Shown here: positions 16,726-25,627 of the stretch, piece by piece
Position numbering within the stretch: the stretch's first letter is position 1
Layout: each line of letters opens with the position of its first letter
From: [Actinomadura] parvosata subsp. kistnae
GTDB lineage: Bacteria > Actinomycetota > Actinomycetes > Streptosporangiales > Streptosporangiaceae
DNA: 64,000 nucleotides
Direction: 5' to 3'
Assembly: GCF_900323885.1 (NCBI RefSeq)
Contig: NZ_OOHJ01000022.1
Coordinates: 1,426,001 to 1,490,000 of the forward strand
Position numbers and translations under genes: made by a program
The notes under the pieces: generated by a model
What the model was told of the DNA's origin: nothing
Database searches by the model: none
Seen by the model: only the letters and a program-made list of their open reading frames with translations

Positions 16726-17389
16726 TGGTGACCGGCCGCTTCAGCAGCCACAGCGCCGCCCGCTGCAACACCGTCCGGTGCACCTCGTTGTCGTAGGAGC
16801 GCGTGTCGTGCCCGAGCGCGTCGTAGAAGACCCGGCCGCGCCGCACCGGCCGCGCCCACATGAGCGGCTGGCCGTTGGCGGAGGCCAGCGGCTCGACGTC
16901 GGGCAGCACGTCGAGGTCGCTGTAGACCTCGTCCACCACGTCGAAGTCGCGCAGCCCGTCGACCACGGGATGCTTGCCGTGCACCCGCACCCCCGTCCAG
17001 CCCAGCGGCGGGTGGTGGGACTTCGGCCAGGTCCAGCAGCCGCCGAGGACGCGCGGCCAGCCCTGCCAGTCGTCGAAGCAGATCGACGCCGCGTGCATGC
17101 ACAGCAGCCCGCCGCCCCGGTCGAGGTGGTCGAGGAGGGTGGTGCGGGCCTGCGAGGGGAGGGTGAAGCGCCACTCGTCGCGCAGGTCGGCGAAGCGGTC
17201 CTGGCCCATCTGCCAGCGCAGCGCGTTGACCGTGATGAGCTGGACCTCCGACGGCTCGCTCAGCGCGCCCGCGATGTCCTCCGTGATCTCCGACTCGACC
17301 CCGACCTCGGCGAGCACCTCCGCGAGGGCGGCCGAGGTGGCGGCGAAGTCATGGAACAGTCCTCCTGACAGGATCAAGTTTCTCGCCAC
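16715..17389 (-). CDS. ThuA-like (glutamine amidotransferase-fold) protein
   Basis: A 224-residue protein of the ThuA family: HDF near the N-terminus, GGGLLCMHAASICF, and late VFYDALGHDTRSY. ThuA proteins act in trehalose or disaccharide conversion in rhizobia, but the biochemical role is not well settled and many members lie beside sugar or redox genes. Start ATG 17389. It overlaps the upstream convergent gene at the 3' end by 11 bp and has no evident operon partner. Confidence 0.8.
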   Translation of the reverse strand: MARNLILSGGLFHDFAATSAALAEVLAEVGVESEITEDIAGALSEPSEVQLITVNALRWQMGQDRFADLRDEWRFTLPSQARTTLLDHLDRGGGLLCMHAASICFDDWQGWPRVLGGCWTWPKSHHPPLGWTGVRVHGKHPVVDGLRDFDVVDEVYSDLDVLPDVEPLASANGQPLMWARPVRRGRVFYDALGHDTRSYDNEVHRTVLQRAALWLLKRPVTITE

Positions 17390-17479
17390 TCGCCCAGCTC
17401 ATCACGGACGTCGCCGCTTTTCCACCCGTTCGCCGGCACATCTGGTGCCCCGGTACGCGGGCCCGCACGGGGACGCGGC

Positions 17480-18340
17480 ATGATGCCGGACGTGGACGAC
17501 TTCGAGGAGCACCGGCCGATGCTGCTCGGCCTGGCCTATCGCCTGCTCGGCAGCATGTGGGACGCCGAGGACGTGGTGCAGGAGGCCTGGCTGCGCTGGC
17601 AGGCCACGGACCACGACGAGATCAGGGAGCCGCGGGCGTTCCTGGTCACCGTGGTCTCGCGGCTGGCGCTCGACCAGCTCCGCTCGGCGCGGGTCAAGCG
17701 GGAGGCGTACACGGGGCCGTGGCTGCCGGAGCCGGTCGACACGGCGGAGGCGGGGCCGCTGGACACGGCGGAGCTGCGCGACACCGTCTCCTACGCGACC
17801 CTGCACATGATGGAGCGGCTCTCGCCGCCGGAGCGGGCGGTGTTCGTGCTGCGGGAGGCGTTCGAGCTGCCGTACGACGAGATCGCCGCGATCGTCGGCG
17901 CGTCGGTGGCCAACGCGCGGCAGCTGCACCACCGGGCCTCCGTCCGGCTGGCCGAGGGGCGCGACCGGTTCAGTCCGTCCAGCGAGGAGCACGCGGAGCT
18001 GCTGGCGACGTTCATGCGGGCGGCCGGGGGCGGCGACCTGGCGGCGCTCACCGAACTGCTGCACGAGGACGTCGTGTCCTACAACGACGGCGGCGGCAAG
18101 GTGCGGGCGGCGCTGCGGCCGGTCATCGGGCGGGACAAGGTCGTCGCGTTCCTGCGCGGCCTGGTGGCCCGCTACGACTTCCGCGGCGTGCGGATGCTGG
18201 AGGTCAACGGCCTGCCCGCGGCGATGACCGAGGTGGGCGGGCACCGGCAGCTCGTCATGCTCGACATCCGGGACGGCCGCATCAGCGCGATCTACGGCGT
18301 GCTGAACCCCGACAAGCTCGCACACGTGCACGTGGGCTGA
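17480..18340 (+). CDS. ECF41-type sigma factor with C-terminal SnoaL domain (SigJ-like)
   Basis: A 286-residue sigma factor. Region 2 is at about 8-75 (LLGLAYRLLGSMWDAEDVVQ), region 4 at about 110-165 (PYDEIAAIVGASVANARQL). A fused SnoaL-like domain (about 175-286) carries the ECF41 signatures DGGGK and, near the end, NPDKL. In this family the C-terminal domain replaces a separate anti-sigma factor and can both inhibit and support activity. The SDR gene 20 bases downstream is probably the target or co-transcribed partner, as ECF41 genes typically lie beside an oxidoreductase or similar enzyme. Start ATG 17480. Confidence 0.92.
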   Translation: MMPDVDDFEEHRPMLLGLAYRLLGSMWDAEDVVQEAWLRWQATDHDEIREPRAFLVTVVSRLALDQLRSARVKREAYTGPWLPEPVDTAEAGPLDTAELRDTVSYATLHMMERLSPPERAVFVLREAFELPYDEIAAIVGASVANARQLHHRASVRLAEGRDRFSPSSEEHAELLATFMRAAGGGDLAALTELLHEDVVSYNDGGGKVRAALRPVIGRDKVVAFLRGLVARYDFRGVRMLEVNGLPAAMTEVGGHRQLVMLDIRDGRISAIYGVLNPDKLAHVHVG

Positions 18341-18360
18341 GCATCGATAGAGTCGCCCTC

Positions 18361-19122
18361 ATGGATCTCGGCATCTCGGGGAAGGTCGCACTCGTCACCG
18401 GAGGCAGCGCGGGCATCGGGCTCGCCGCCGCCAAGAGCCTGGCGCGGGAGGGCTGCGACGTGTGCGTCAGCGCCCGCGACCCGGAGAAGCTCGCGGATGC
18501 GGTGGTGGAGCTGCAGGAGTTCGGCAAGGTCGTGCACGCGGTGCTGGCCGACGTGGAGGATCCGGCCGCCGCGCGGCGGCTGGCCGAGGAGACGCGCGAC
18601 GTGCTCGGGCCGGTCGACATCCTCGTCGCGAACGCGGGCGGGCCGCCGGCCGGCCGCTTCGACGCGGTGGGGCTGGAGGACTGGGAGGTGGCGGTGGAGC
18701 GCAACCTGCTCGGCACCGTGCGCCTGATCCACGCCGTGCTGCCGGAGATGCGCTCGCGCGGCTGGGGCCGGATCGTCACGGTGAGCAGCAGGTCGGCGCG
18801 GGAGTCGCTGGACAACCTGGCGCTGTCGAACGCCATGCGGCCCGCCGTGGCCGGCGTGGTGCGCACGCTGGCCCGCGAGGTGGGGCGCGACGGCGTGCGC
18901 ATCAACAACGTCCTGCCGGGGCCCATCGAGACCGATCGGCTGCGCGAGCTGTCGGGCGGCGAGGAGGCGCTGCGCCGGCGCGGCGAGAGCGTGCCGGTGG
19001 GCCGCATCGGCCGGCCCGAGGAGGTGGGCGACGTGGTGGCGTTCCTGGCCAGCGAGCGGGCCTCGTTCGTGAACGGCGTCTCGCTGCTGGTCGACGGCGG
19101 CGAGAGCCGCGTCATCGCCTGA
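18361..19122 (+). CDS. Atypical short-chain dehydrogenase/reductase
   Basis: A 253-residue SDR-fold protein with an intact nucleotide loop GGSAGIG and the NAG motif (VANAGG). The catalytic YxxxK region is replaced: after SSRSARESL comes NLALSNAMRPAVAG, where the Tyr position is Leu and the Lys position Asn. The LSNxxR pattern is a recognised divergent SDR subgroup with unclear activity. It starts 20 bases after the ECF41 sigma factor and is its likely co-transcribed partner. The 3' end overlaps the convergent TetR gene by 11 bp. Confidence 0.87.
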   Translation: MDLGISGKVALVTGGSAGIGLAAAKSLAREGCDVCVSARDPEKLADAVVELQEFGKVVHAVLADVEDPAAARRLAEETRDVLGPVDILVANAGGPPAGRFDAVGLEDWEVAVERNLLGTVRLIHAVLPEMRSRGWGRIVTVSSRSARESLDNLALSNAMRPAVAGVVRTLAREVGRDGVRINNVLPGPIETDRLRELSGGEEALRRRGESVPVGRIGRPEEVGDVVAFLASERASFVNGVSLLVDGGESRVIA

Positions 19123-19684
19123 ACAGGGTCTCCACGATCGAGGCCGCCCAGGTGGCGTCGTCGTCGGGCAGATCCACGAAGTGCGTCAGGGTCGCCCGGT
19201 GGAAGCAGGCGCCCATCAGCAGGGAGGCGGCGGCGCCCGGGTCGATGCCGGGCGCGATCCGGCCGCCCTGCTGCTCGGCCCGCAGGATCTCGGCCAGCGC
19301 CTGGATCGGCAGGTGGGGGCCGAGGTCGTGCTTGGCGAGCATGCTCCTGAACCCGGCCATGAGCGGCGGGTCCCCCAGCACGCCGCCAGCGACGGCGGCG
19401 GCCCTGGTGTAGAACTCCAGGGCCTTGCCGGTGAACTCCACCAGGTTGGCGGCCAGGTCGCCCTGCCCGACGGCGAGCCGCAGCCTGGTCAGGGCGGGGG
19501 CGAGCGCGGGCATGCGCTCCAGCAGCACGGCGAGGAAGAGCTCCTCCTTGCCGGCGAAGTGCTTGTAGAGCAGCGCCTCGGAGCAGGCGGCCTGCTTCGC
19601 GATGCGTTTGGTGGTGGCGCCCGCGATGCCGTACTCGTGAATCGCCTGCTCAGCGGCGTCGATGATGCGGTCGCGTGTGCCCAT
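19112..19684 (-). CDS. TetR-family transcriptional regulator
   Basis: A 190-residue regulator; TetR helix-turn-helix at about residues 5-50 (GATTKRIAKQAACSEALLYKHF). The C-terminal ligand domain (TRAAAVAGGVLGDPPLM) is of the AcrR type. Start ATG 19684, consistent with the family; the frame runs further upstream without domain sequence. It is divergent from the response regulator-reductase fusion gene, with 85 bases between, and could regulate it or the overlapping SDR. No clear palindrome was seen in the gap. Confidence 0.87.
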   Translation of the reverse strand: MGTRDRIIDAAEQAIHEYGIAGATTKRIAKQAACSEALLYKHFAGKEELFLAVLLERMPALAPALTRLRLAVGQGDLAANLVEFTGKALEFYTRAAAVAGGVLGDPPLMAGFRSMLAKHDLGPHLPIQALAEILRAEQQGGRIAPGIDPGAAASLLMGACFHRATLTHFVDLPDDDATWAASIVETLFRR

Positions 19685-19769
19685 CCGCCCATGATAAGAG
19701 CGCGTGCCTGTCCACACCGGCGTACATGACATCCTCTGAGTAGGAAGAGCGTGAAGAAGGGCGTGGGGC

Positions 19770-21419
19770 ATGGACAAGCCGGTCATCGTGACGGTGGATG
19801 ATGATCCAGGCGTCTCGCGGGCGGTCGCCCGTGACCTGAGACGCCGTTACGGGCAGGAATACCGCATCGTGCGCGCGGAGACCGCCAGAGACGGCATCGA
19901 CGCGGTGCGGGAGATGCGGCTGCGGGGCGACGACGTGGCGGCCATCCTGGCCGACTACCGCATGCCGCAGATGAACGGCGTGCAGTTCCTTGAGGCCGCG
20001 ATGGACATGTATCCGTACGCGCGCCGGGTGTTGCTGACCGCCTATGCCGACACCGACGCGGCGATCCAGGCGATCAACGTCGTCGATCTCGACCATTACC
20101 TGCTCAAGCCGTGGGATCCGCCGGAGGAGAAGTTCTACCCGGTGATCGACGGGCAGCTCGACGCCTGGCTGCGCACGGATCGGGTGGAGCGGGCCGAGCT
20201 GCGGGTGGTGGGCGACCGGTGGTCGGCGCCGTCGTACCGGGTGCGTGACTTCCTGGCCCGCAACCACGTGCCGTACCAGTGGATGCTGGCCGACGACCCG
20301 GAGGGCGCGCAGCTGGTGAAGGCGGCGGGCGAGGGGTGTCACCTGCCGCTGGTGGTGACGGCCGACGGCACCACGCTGGAGTCGCCCGACCAGGCGACGC
20401 TCGCGACGGCGGTGGGGCTGTCCACGACGCCGGCCACCGACTTCTACGACCTGATCGTGGTGGGCGGCGGCCCGGCCGGGCTGGGCGCGGCGGTGTACGG
20501 CGCCTCCGAGGGGCTGAACACCGTGCTGGTCGAGGCGTACTCGTCGGGCGGGCAGGCGGGCCAGAGCTCCCGGATCGAGAACTACCTGGGCTTCCCCGAC
20601 GGCGTGTCCGGCCAGCAGCTCGCCGACCGGGCGCGCAGGCAGGCGCTGAAGTTCGGGGCGGAGCTGCTGACCGCGCGCAAGGTGACCAGCCTGGAGCCGC
20701 GCGGGCAGGCGCGGGTGGTCGGGTTCAAGGACGGCGGGGAGATCGCGGCGCACGCCGTGATCCTCGCGACCGGCGTCACCTACCGGCGGCTCGAAGCGCC
20801 GGGGCTCGACGAGTTCGTGGGGCGGGGCGTCTTCTACGGCGCCGCCCTGACCGAGGCGCCGGCGTGCCGGAACACCGAGGTCTACATCGTCGGCGCGGCC
20901 AACTCGGCCGGGCAGGCGGCCGTCTACCTGTCGGGATTCGCGAGCAAGGTCCACTTGTTGGTGAGGAGTGATGGTTTGGAGAGGTCCATGTCTCACTACC
21001 TCATCGAGCAGATCGCCGCGATCCCCAACATCGAGGTGCACGTGCAGACGCAGGTCGTCGGCGGCAGCGGCGACGGGCACCTGGAGCGGCTGACGCTGTC
21101 CACCAAGGGCGAGGAGCGCACGGTCGACGCGCAGTGGTTGTTCGTGTTCATCGGGGCGCAGCCGTACACCGAGTGGCTGGGCGAGACGATCGAGCGCGAC
21201 GCGCGCGGGTTCGTGCTGACCGGGCCCGACCTGGTGCAGGGCGGGCGGCGGCCGCGCAACTGGCCGCTGCGGCGCGAGCCGTACTTCCTGGAGACGAACG
21301 TGCCGGGGGTGCTGGCGGCGGGCGACGTGCGCGCCGAATCGATCAAGAGGGTGGCCTCCGCCGTCGGAGAGGGCGCGATGGCCGTCGCGCTCGTGCATCG
21401 GTACCTGGAGAAGCAATGA
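19770..21419 (+). CDS. Response regulator-thioredoxin reductase-like fusion flavoprotein
   Basis: A 549-residue fusion. Residues 1-125 are a receiver domain with Asp10-Asp12, phospho-acceptor Asp62 (LADYRMP), Thr90 and Lys113 (LLKPWD). Residues about 150-215 form a thioredoxin/glutaredoxin-like module. Residues 225-549 are a two-dinucleotide-binding flavoprotein (GGGPAG 232-237, ATG 333-335, AGD near the end). The redox CxxC of thioredoxin reductase is absent: the positions read Gly357 and Leu360, though Cys366 lies nearby. It overlaps the histidine kinase by ATGA, so kinase and receiver form a likely signalling pair that controls an enzyme activity rather than DNA. Confidence 0.88.
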   Translation: MDKPVIVTVDDDPGVSRAVARDLRRRYGQEYRIVRAETARDGIDAVREMRLRGDDVAAILADYRMPQMNGVQFLEAAMDMYPYARRVLLTAYADTDAAIQAINVVDLDHYLLKPWDPPEEKFYPVIDGQLDAWLRTDRVERAELRVVGDRWSAPSYRVRDFLARNHVPYQWMLADDPEGAQLVKAAGEGCHLPLVVTADGTTLESPDQATLATAVGLSTTPATDFYDLIVVGGGPAGLGAAVYGASEGLNTVLVEAYSSGGQAGQSSRIENYLGFPDGVSGQQLADRARRQALKFGAELLTARKVTSLEPRGQARVVGFKDGGEIAAHAVILATGVTYRRLEAPGLDEFVGRGVFYGAALTEAPACRNTEVYIVGAANSAGQAAVYLSGFASKVHLLVRSDGLERSMSHYLIEQIAAIPNIEVHVQTQVVGGSGDGHLERLTLSTKGEERTVDAQWLFVFIGAQPYTEWLGETIERDARGFVLTGPDLVQGGRRPRNWPLRREPYFLETNVPGVLAAGDVRAESIKRVASAVGEGAMAVALVHRYLEKQ

Positions 21420-22837
21420 TCGACATTGACGAGCTGCGCAAACTCTTCCTCTTCGAGCGGCTGTCCGACGAGCAGCTCACCAAGCTGGCGAGCACCGGCC
21501 GGGTGCAGAGCTACGCCCAGGACGAGGACATCCTGCGGCAGGGCGAGCCGGCCGAGTGCTTCGCGGTGCTGCTCGAGGGCGAGATGCAGATGATCACCGA
21601 GACGGTCAGCGCCGGCACCGTCGCGATGCCCCGCACCTCCCAGCCCGGCGTCTACGGCGGCGCGACCTCGGCCTACCTGGGCGAGCGGGCGCCGCAGACC
21701 TACCAGCACACGTTGCGGGCCACCGCCCCGTCACGGGTGTTCATGCTGCCGGCCAAGAAGTTCGCCTACATCGTGGCCGAGTGGTTCCCGATGGCGATGC
21801 ACCTGCTCGACGGCATGCTGTCCGGCGGGCGCATGCAGCGCGAGATCATCGACCGGCGGCAGCGGCTGAGCGCGCTCGGCACGATCACGGCCGGGCTCAC
21901 GCACGAGCTGAACAACCCGGCCGCGGCGGCCGTGCGGGCGGTCAGCGAGCTGCGCTCGCTCATCAAGGCCTCGCGCTTCCAGCTCGCCCAGCTCGCCGAG
22001 GACGGCATAGCGCCCGACAAACTGCGCGCGCTCATCGAGGCGCAGGAGGCGTGCACCAGCAACCTCGGCAAGCTCGACAAGCGCTCGCCGCTGGAGATCT
22101 CCGACGCCGAGGACGAACTGGGCGAGGCGCTGGAGGCCGTGGGCGTCGACGACGCGTGGGACCTGGCGCCGGCGCTGGTGGGCGCCGGGTTCACCAGCGA
22201 GTACCTGCAGAAGATCCGCACCAAGGTCGGCGACGAGCACACGCCGAAGGCGCTGCACTGGCTGGCCGAGGCCATCGAGATCTCGCAGATGCTCAACGAG
22301 GTGACCGAGGCGACCGAGCGCATCACCACGCTCATCCGCTCGGCCAAGCAGTACTCCCAGATGGACCGCGCGCCGTTCCAGCAGGTGGACGTGCACGAGC
22401 TGCTCGACAGCACGGTGGCGATCTTCCGCGGCAAGATCCCGCCGGGCATCACCGTGGTCACCGACTACGACCGCACGCTGCCCGAGATCCCCTGCTACGC
22501 GGGCGAGCTCAACCAGGTCTGGACGAACCTCATCCACAACGCCCTCGACGCGATGGACGGCGAGGGCACGCTGACCATCCGCACGGCCCACGACGAGGAC
22601 GAGGCGATCGTCGAGATCGGCGACACCGGCCACGGCGTCCCCGAGGCGATCAAGGACCGGATCTTCGAGCCGTTCTTCACCACCAAGAGCGTGGGCGAGG
22701 GCACGGGTCTCGGCCTCGACATCTCCTACCGCATCGTGGCCGGCCGGCACGGCGGCGAGATCAAGGTGCGCTCGGTGCCGGGCGACACCTGGTTCGAGGT
22801 GCGGCTGCCGCTGCGGGAGCCCGCCGCGACGAGTTGA
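21416..22837 (+). CDS. Histidine kinase with N-terminal cyclic-nucleotide-type sensor domain
   Basis: A 473-residue soluble kinase. Residues 10-130 are a cNMP-binding/CRP-like beta barrel (QGEPAECFAVLLEGEMQMI). The H-box is THELNNPAAAA with His163; the ATPase domain has NLIHNALDAM, DTGHGV, FEPFFTTK and GTGLGL. No membrane segment is seen. The insertion between H-box and ATPase domain is long and helical. Start ATG 21416 overlaps the stop of the receiver-flavoprotein fusion, so the two are made together and the receiver of that fusion is the probable phosphotransfer partner. The signal may be a nucleotide or redox state. Confidence 0.92.
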   Translation: MIDIDELRKLFLFERLSDEQLTKLASTGRVQSYAQDEDILRQGEPAECFAVLLEGEMQMITETVSAGTVAMPRTSQPGVYGGATSAYLGERAPQTYQHTLRATAPSRVFMLPAKKFAYIVAEWFPMAMHLLDGMLSGGRMQREIIDRRQRLSALGTITAGLTHELNNPAAAAVRAVSELRSLIKASRFQLAQLAEDGIAPDKLRALIEAQEACTSNLGKLDKRSPLEISDAEDELGEALEAVGVDDAWDLAPALVGAGFTSEYLQKIRTKVGDEHTPKALHWLAEAIEISQMLNEVTEATERITTLIRSAKQYSQMDRAPFQQVDVHELLDSTVAIFRGKIPPGITVVTDYDRTLPEIPCYAGELNQVWTNLIHNALDAMDGEGTLTIRTAHDEDEAIVEIGDTGHGVPEAIKDRIFEPFFTTKSVGEGTGLGLDISYRIVAGRHGGEIKVRSVPGDTWFEVRLPLREPAATS

Positions 22838-22925
22838 TCGCGCATCGTTACGGACGACGACTTGTCAGGACGTCCCCTGACCGCATGTAATGGTTGACCG
22901 AAATGCGGGAAGGAGACGTCCCCCC

Positions 22926-24470
22926 ATGAGCACGCCGGAGACCGTGCCGGGTTCGCGTTCGCTGAACGTGCTGCTCAAGGTGCTCGGCGGCATCGAACGC
23001 CTGGGCAACAGGCTGCCGCACCCGTTCTGGCTCTTCGTCCTGCTGAGCGCGGTGCTGGCCCTGCTGAGCTGGGGGCTGGCGGCGGCCGGGGTGTCGGCGG
23101 TCAACCCGGCCACCGGCAAGACCGTCACCGTCAAGAGCCTCGTGTCCGCCGACGGCGTGCGGATGATGGTCGGCGACGCCATCGAGAACTACACCTCGTT
23201 CCCGCCGCTCGGCACGATCCTCGTCGTCATGCTCGGCGTCGCGGTGGCCGAGCGCTCGGGGCTGCTGGCCGCGGTGCTGCGCTCCGGGGTGGCGAAGGTG
23301 TCGCCGCGGTGGGTGACGTTCGCGCTGGCGTTCACCGGGATGGTGGCGCACGTGGCCTCCGACGCCGCGTACGTCGTGCTCATCCCGCTCGGCGCGCTGG
23401 CGTTCCGCGCGGTGGGGCGCAGCCCGATCCTCGGGATCGTGGTGGCGTTCGTGTCGATCTCGGCGGGCTACGACGCCAGCCCGCTGGTCACGCCGACGGA
23501 CGCCATCCTGTCCGGGCTGACCACGGCCGCCGCGCACACCATCGATCCGGCGTACCTGGTCACGCCGCTGGCCAACTACTTCTTCTCGCTGGCGTCCTCC
23601 CTGGTGCTGGCGGGCACGATCACGCTGGTCACCGAGCGGGTGCTGGCCCGGCGGGTCGAGTCGATGCCCGTCGATCCCGACGCGGAGGAGGACGACCTCG
23701 GCTCGCTGACGCTCAGGCCCGAGGAGCGGCGCGGGCTGCGTGCCGCGCTGATCACGCTCGTCGTGTTCGCAGCCGCGCTGACGGCGGCCGTGCTGCCCGC
23801 CGGCTCCCCGCTGCGCGGCGAGGACGGCGGCATCGTGCAGTCGCCCCTGCTCACCTCGATCGCGATCTTCCTCGGGCTCGCCTTCCTCGCCGTCGGCTGG
23901 GCGTACGGCAGGGCCGCCGGCACCGTCACCGGCAGCGGCGACATCCCGGCCTTCATGGCGCACGGCCTGCGCGAGATGGCGCCGATCCTGGTGCTGTTCT
24001 TCGCGATCTCGCAGTTCCTGGCCTCCTTCAAGTGGACCGGCATCGGCGAGATCGTCGCCATCGACGGCGCCGGCCTGCTGAAGTCGGCCGGCGTGAGCGG
24101 GCCCGTCGTGTTCCTCGGCATCCTGCTCGTGGTCACCGTCATCAACCTGGTGGTGACCAGCGGCTCGGCCCAGTGGGCGCTGGTCGGGCCGGTGTTCGTG
24201 CCGATGCTCATGCTGCTGCACATCCCGCCCGAGCATACCCAGGCGCTCTACCGCATCGCCGACTCGTGCACGAACGCGATCACGCCGATGAGCCCGTACT
24301 TCGTGATGGCGCTCGGCTTCCTGCAGCGTTACCGGCGCTCGGCCGGCATCGGCACGCTGGCCTCCATGACGATCCCGCTCGCGCTCGCCCTGCTCGTCGT
24401 CTGGACGCTGCTGTTCTTCGCGTTCTGGGGGCTCGGCATCCCGCTCGGCCCCGGAGCGCCCGTCCCCTGA
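22926..24470 (+). CDS. AbgT-family p-aminobenzoyl-glutamate transporter
   Basis: A 514-residue membrane protein with about 11-13 hydrophobic segments. Family signatures include GNRLPHPFWLFVLL at the start, SDAAYVVLIPLGA, and near the end DSCTNAITPMSPYFV. AbgT proteins import p-aminobenzoyl-glutamate, and some export sulfonamide-like antimetabolites. Start ATG 22926 with AAGGAG about nine bases upstream. The M20 peptidase gene follows after 19 bases, which fits uptake and hydrolysis of aminobenzoyl-glutamate or another N-acylated glutamate. Confidence 0.92.
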   Translation: MSTPETVPGSRSLNVLLKVLGGIERLGNRLPHPFWLFVLLSAVLALLSWGLAAAGVSAVNPATGKTVTVKSLVSADGVRMMVGDAIENYTSFPPLGTILVVMLGVAVAERSGLLAAVLRSGVAKVSPRWVTFALAFTGMVAHVASDAAYVVLIPLGALAFRAVGRSPILGIVVAFVSISAGYDASPLVTPTDAILSGLTTAAAHTIDPAYLVTPLANYFFSLASSLVLAGTITLVTERVLARRVESMPVDPDAEEDDLGSLTLRPEERRGLRAALITLVVFAAALTAAVLPAGSPLRGEDGGIVQSPLLTSIAIFLGLAFLAVGWAYGRAAGTVTGSGDIPAFMAHGLREMAPILVLFFAISQFLASFKWTGIGEIVAIDGAGLLKSAGVSGPVVFLGILLVVTVINLVVTSGSAQWALVGPVFVPMLMLLHIPPEHTQALYRIADSCTNAITPMSPYFVMALGFLQRYRRSAGIGTLASMTIPLALALLVVWTLLFFAFWGLGIPLGPGAPVP

Positions 24471-24489
24471 CTCCCGTGAAAGGAATCTC

Positions 24490-25623
24490 GTGTTGATCAC
24501 CGACTGGGCCCGGCAGGCCCTGCCGGCCATGCTCGACGACCTGAAGGCCGTGGTGGAGCTGGAGACCCACAGCTACGACAAGGCCATGCTGGTCAGGGGG
24601 CTGCGCGAGATCCGCGCCCGCACGGTCGGGCACCTCGGCACACCCGACGACGAGATCCTGCACGAGGGCGGCGGGCACGGCGACATCCTGGAGCTCTACT
24701 ACCGGGGCACCGCGCCCGGCGTCGTGCTCCTGCTCTGCCACTACGACACCGTCTGGCCGACCGGCACGCTGGCGGGCTGGCCGTTCGCGGTGCTGGACGG
24801 CAAGGCGACGGGGCCGGGCGTGTTCGACATGAAGACCGGGCTCGTGCAGGCCGTCTGGGCGCTGCGCGGGCTGCGGGAGCTGGGGCTGCCGCACCCCGGC
24901 GTGCGGTTCCTGTTCAACGGCGACGAGGAGATCGGCAGCCCGGCCTCGCGCGAGTACATCGAGACCGCCAGCGAGGGCGCGCTGGCGACGCTGGTCTTCG
25001 AGGCGTCCATGGACGGAGCGCTGAAGACCGCGCGCAAGGGGGTCGGGCTGTTCAACGTGACCGTGACGGGGGTGGAGGCGCACGCGGGGCTGGATCCGTA
25101 CGCGGGGGCCAGCGCCGTCCACGCGCTGGCCGAGCTCGTCACCACACTGGCCGGGGCGGGCTCGCGCGAGCGCGGCACCACCGTGAACGTCGGCCTGATC
25201 AGCGGCGGCACCGGCCGCAACGTCACGGCGGGCCGCGCCACGTGCGGCGTGGACGTGCGCGTCACCGACCCGGCGGAGATGGGCCGGATCGACGACGTCT
25301 TCGCCGCCCTGCGGGTCGCGGACCCGCGCGTCAAGGTCTCCGTCACCGGCGAGTGGAACCGTCCTCCGATGGTCCCGAACCCCGCCTCCCAGCGTCTGTT
25401 CAAGGAGGTCCAGGAGGTGGCGGCCGGGTTCGGCTGGCTGGTGGACGAGGCGGCGGTCGGGGGCGCCAGCGACGGCAACTTCGTCTCGGCGCTGGGCCGG
25501 CCGGTGCTGGACGGCATGGGCGCGGTGGGCGACGGGGCGCACGCCCGGCACGAGCACGTGGTGATCGAGCACATCCCGGAGCGCACGGCCCTGACGATGG
25601 GCCTCATCACCGCCCTGGCCTGA
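24490..25623 (+). CDS. M20-family metallopeptidase (carboxypeptidase G2-like)
   Basis: A 377-residue zinc amidohydrolase. Metal and catalytic motifs: HYDTVWPTG (His and Asp), GPGVFDMKTG (bridging Asp), and NGDEEIGS (catalytic Glu pair). The lid dimerisation domain spans about 185-300 and the last metal His is in DGAHARHEHV. Such enzymes remove the C-terminal glutamate from folate-like or aminobenzoyl substrates. Start GTG 24490 has AAAGGAA upstream. It lies directly behind the AbgT transporter, so it most likely processes the imported compound. Confidence 0.9.
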   Translation: MLITDWARQALPAMLDDLKAVVELETHSYDKAMLVRGLREIRARTVGHLGTPDDEILHEGGGHGDILELYYRGTAPGVVLLLCHYDTVWPTGTLAGWPFAVLDGKATGPGVFDMKTGLVQAVWALRGLRELGLPHPGVRFLFNGDEEIGSPASREYIETASEGALATLVFEASMDGALKTARKGVGLFNVTVTGVEAHAGLDPYAGASAVHALAELVTTLAGAGSRERGTTVNVGLISGGTGRNVTAGRATCGVDVRVTDPAEMGRIDDVFAALRVADPRVKVSVTGEWNRPPMVPNPASQRLFKEVQEVAAGFGWLVDEAAVGGASDGNFVSALGRPVLDGMGAVGDGAHARHEHVVIEHIPERTALTMGLITALA

Positions 25624-25627
25624 GGGG

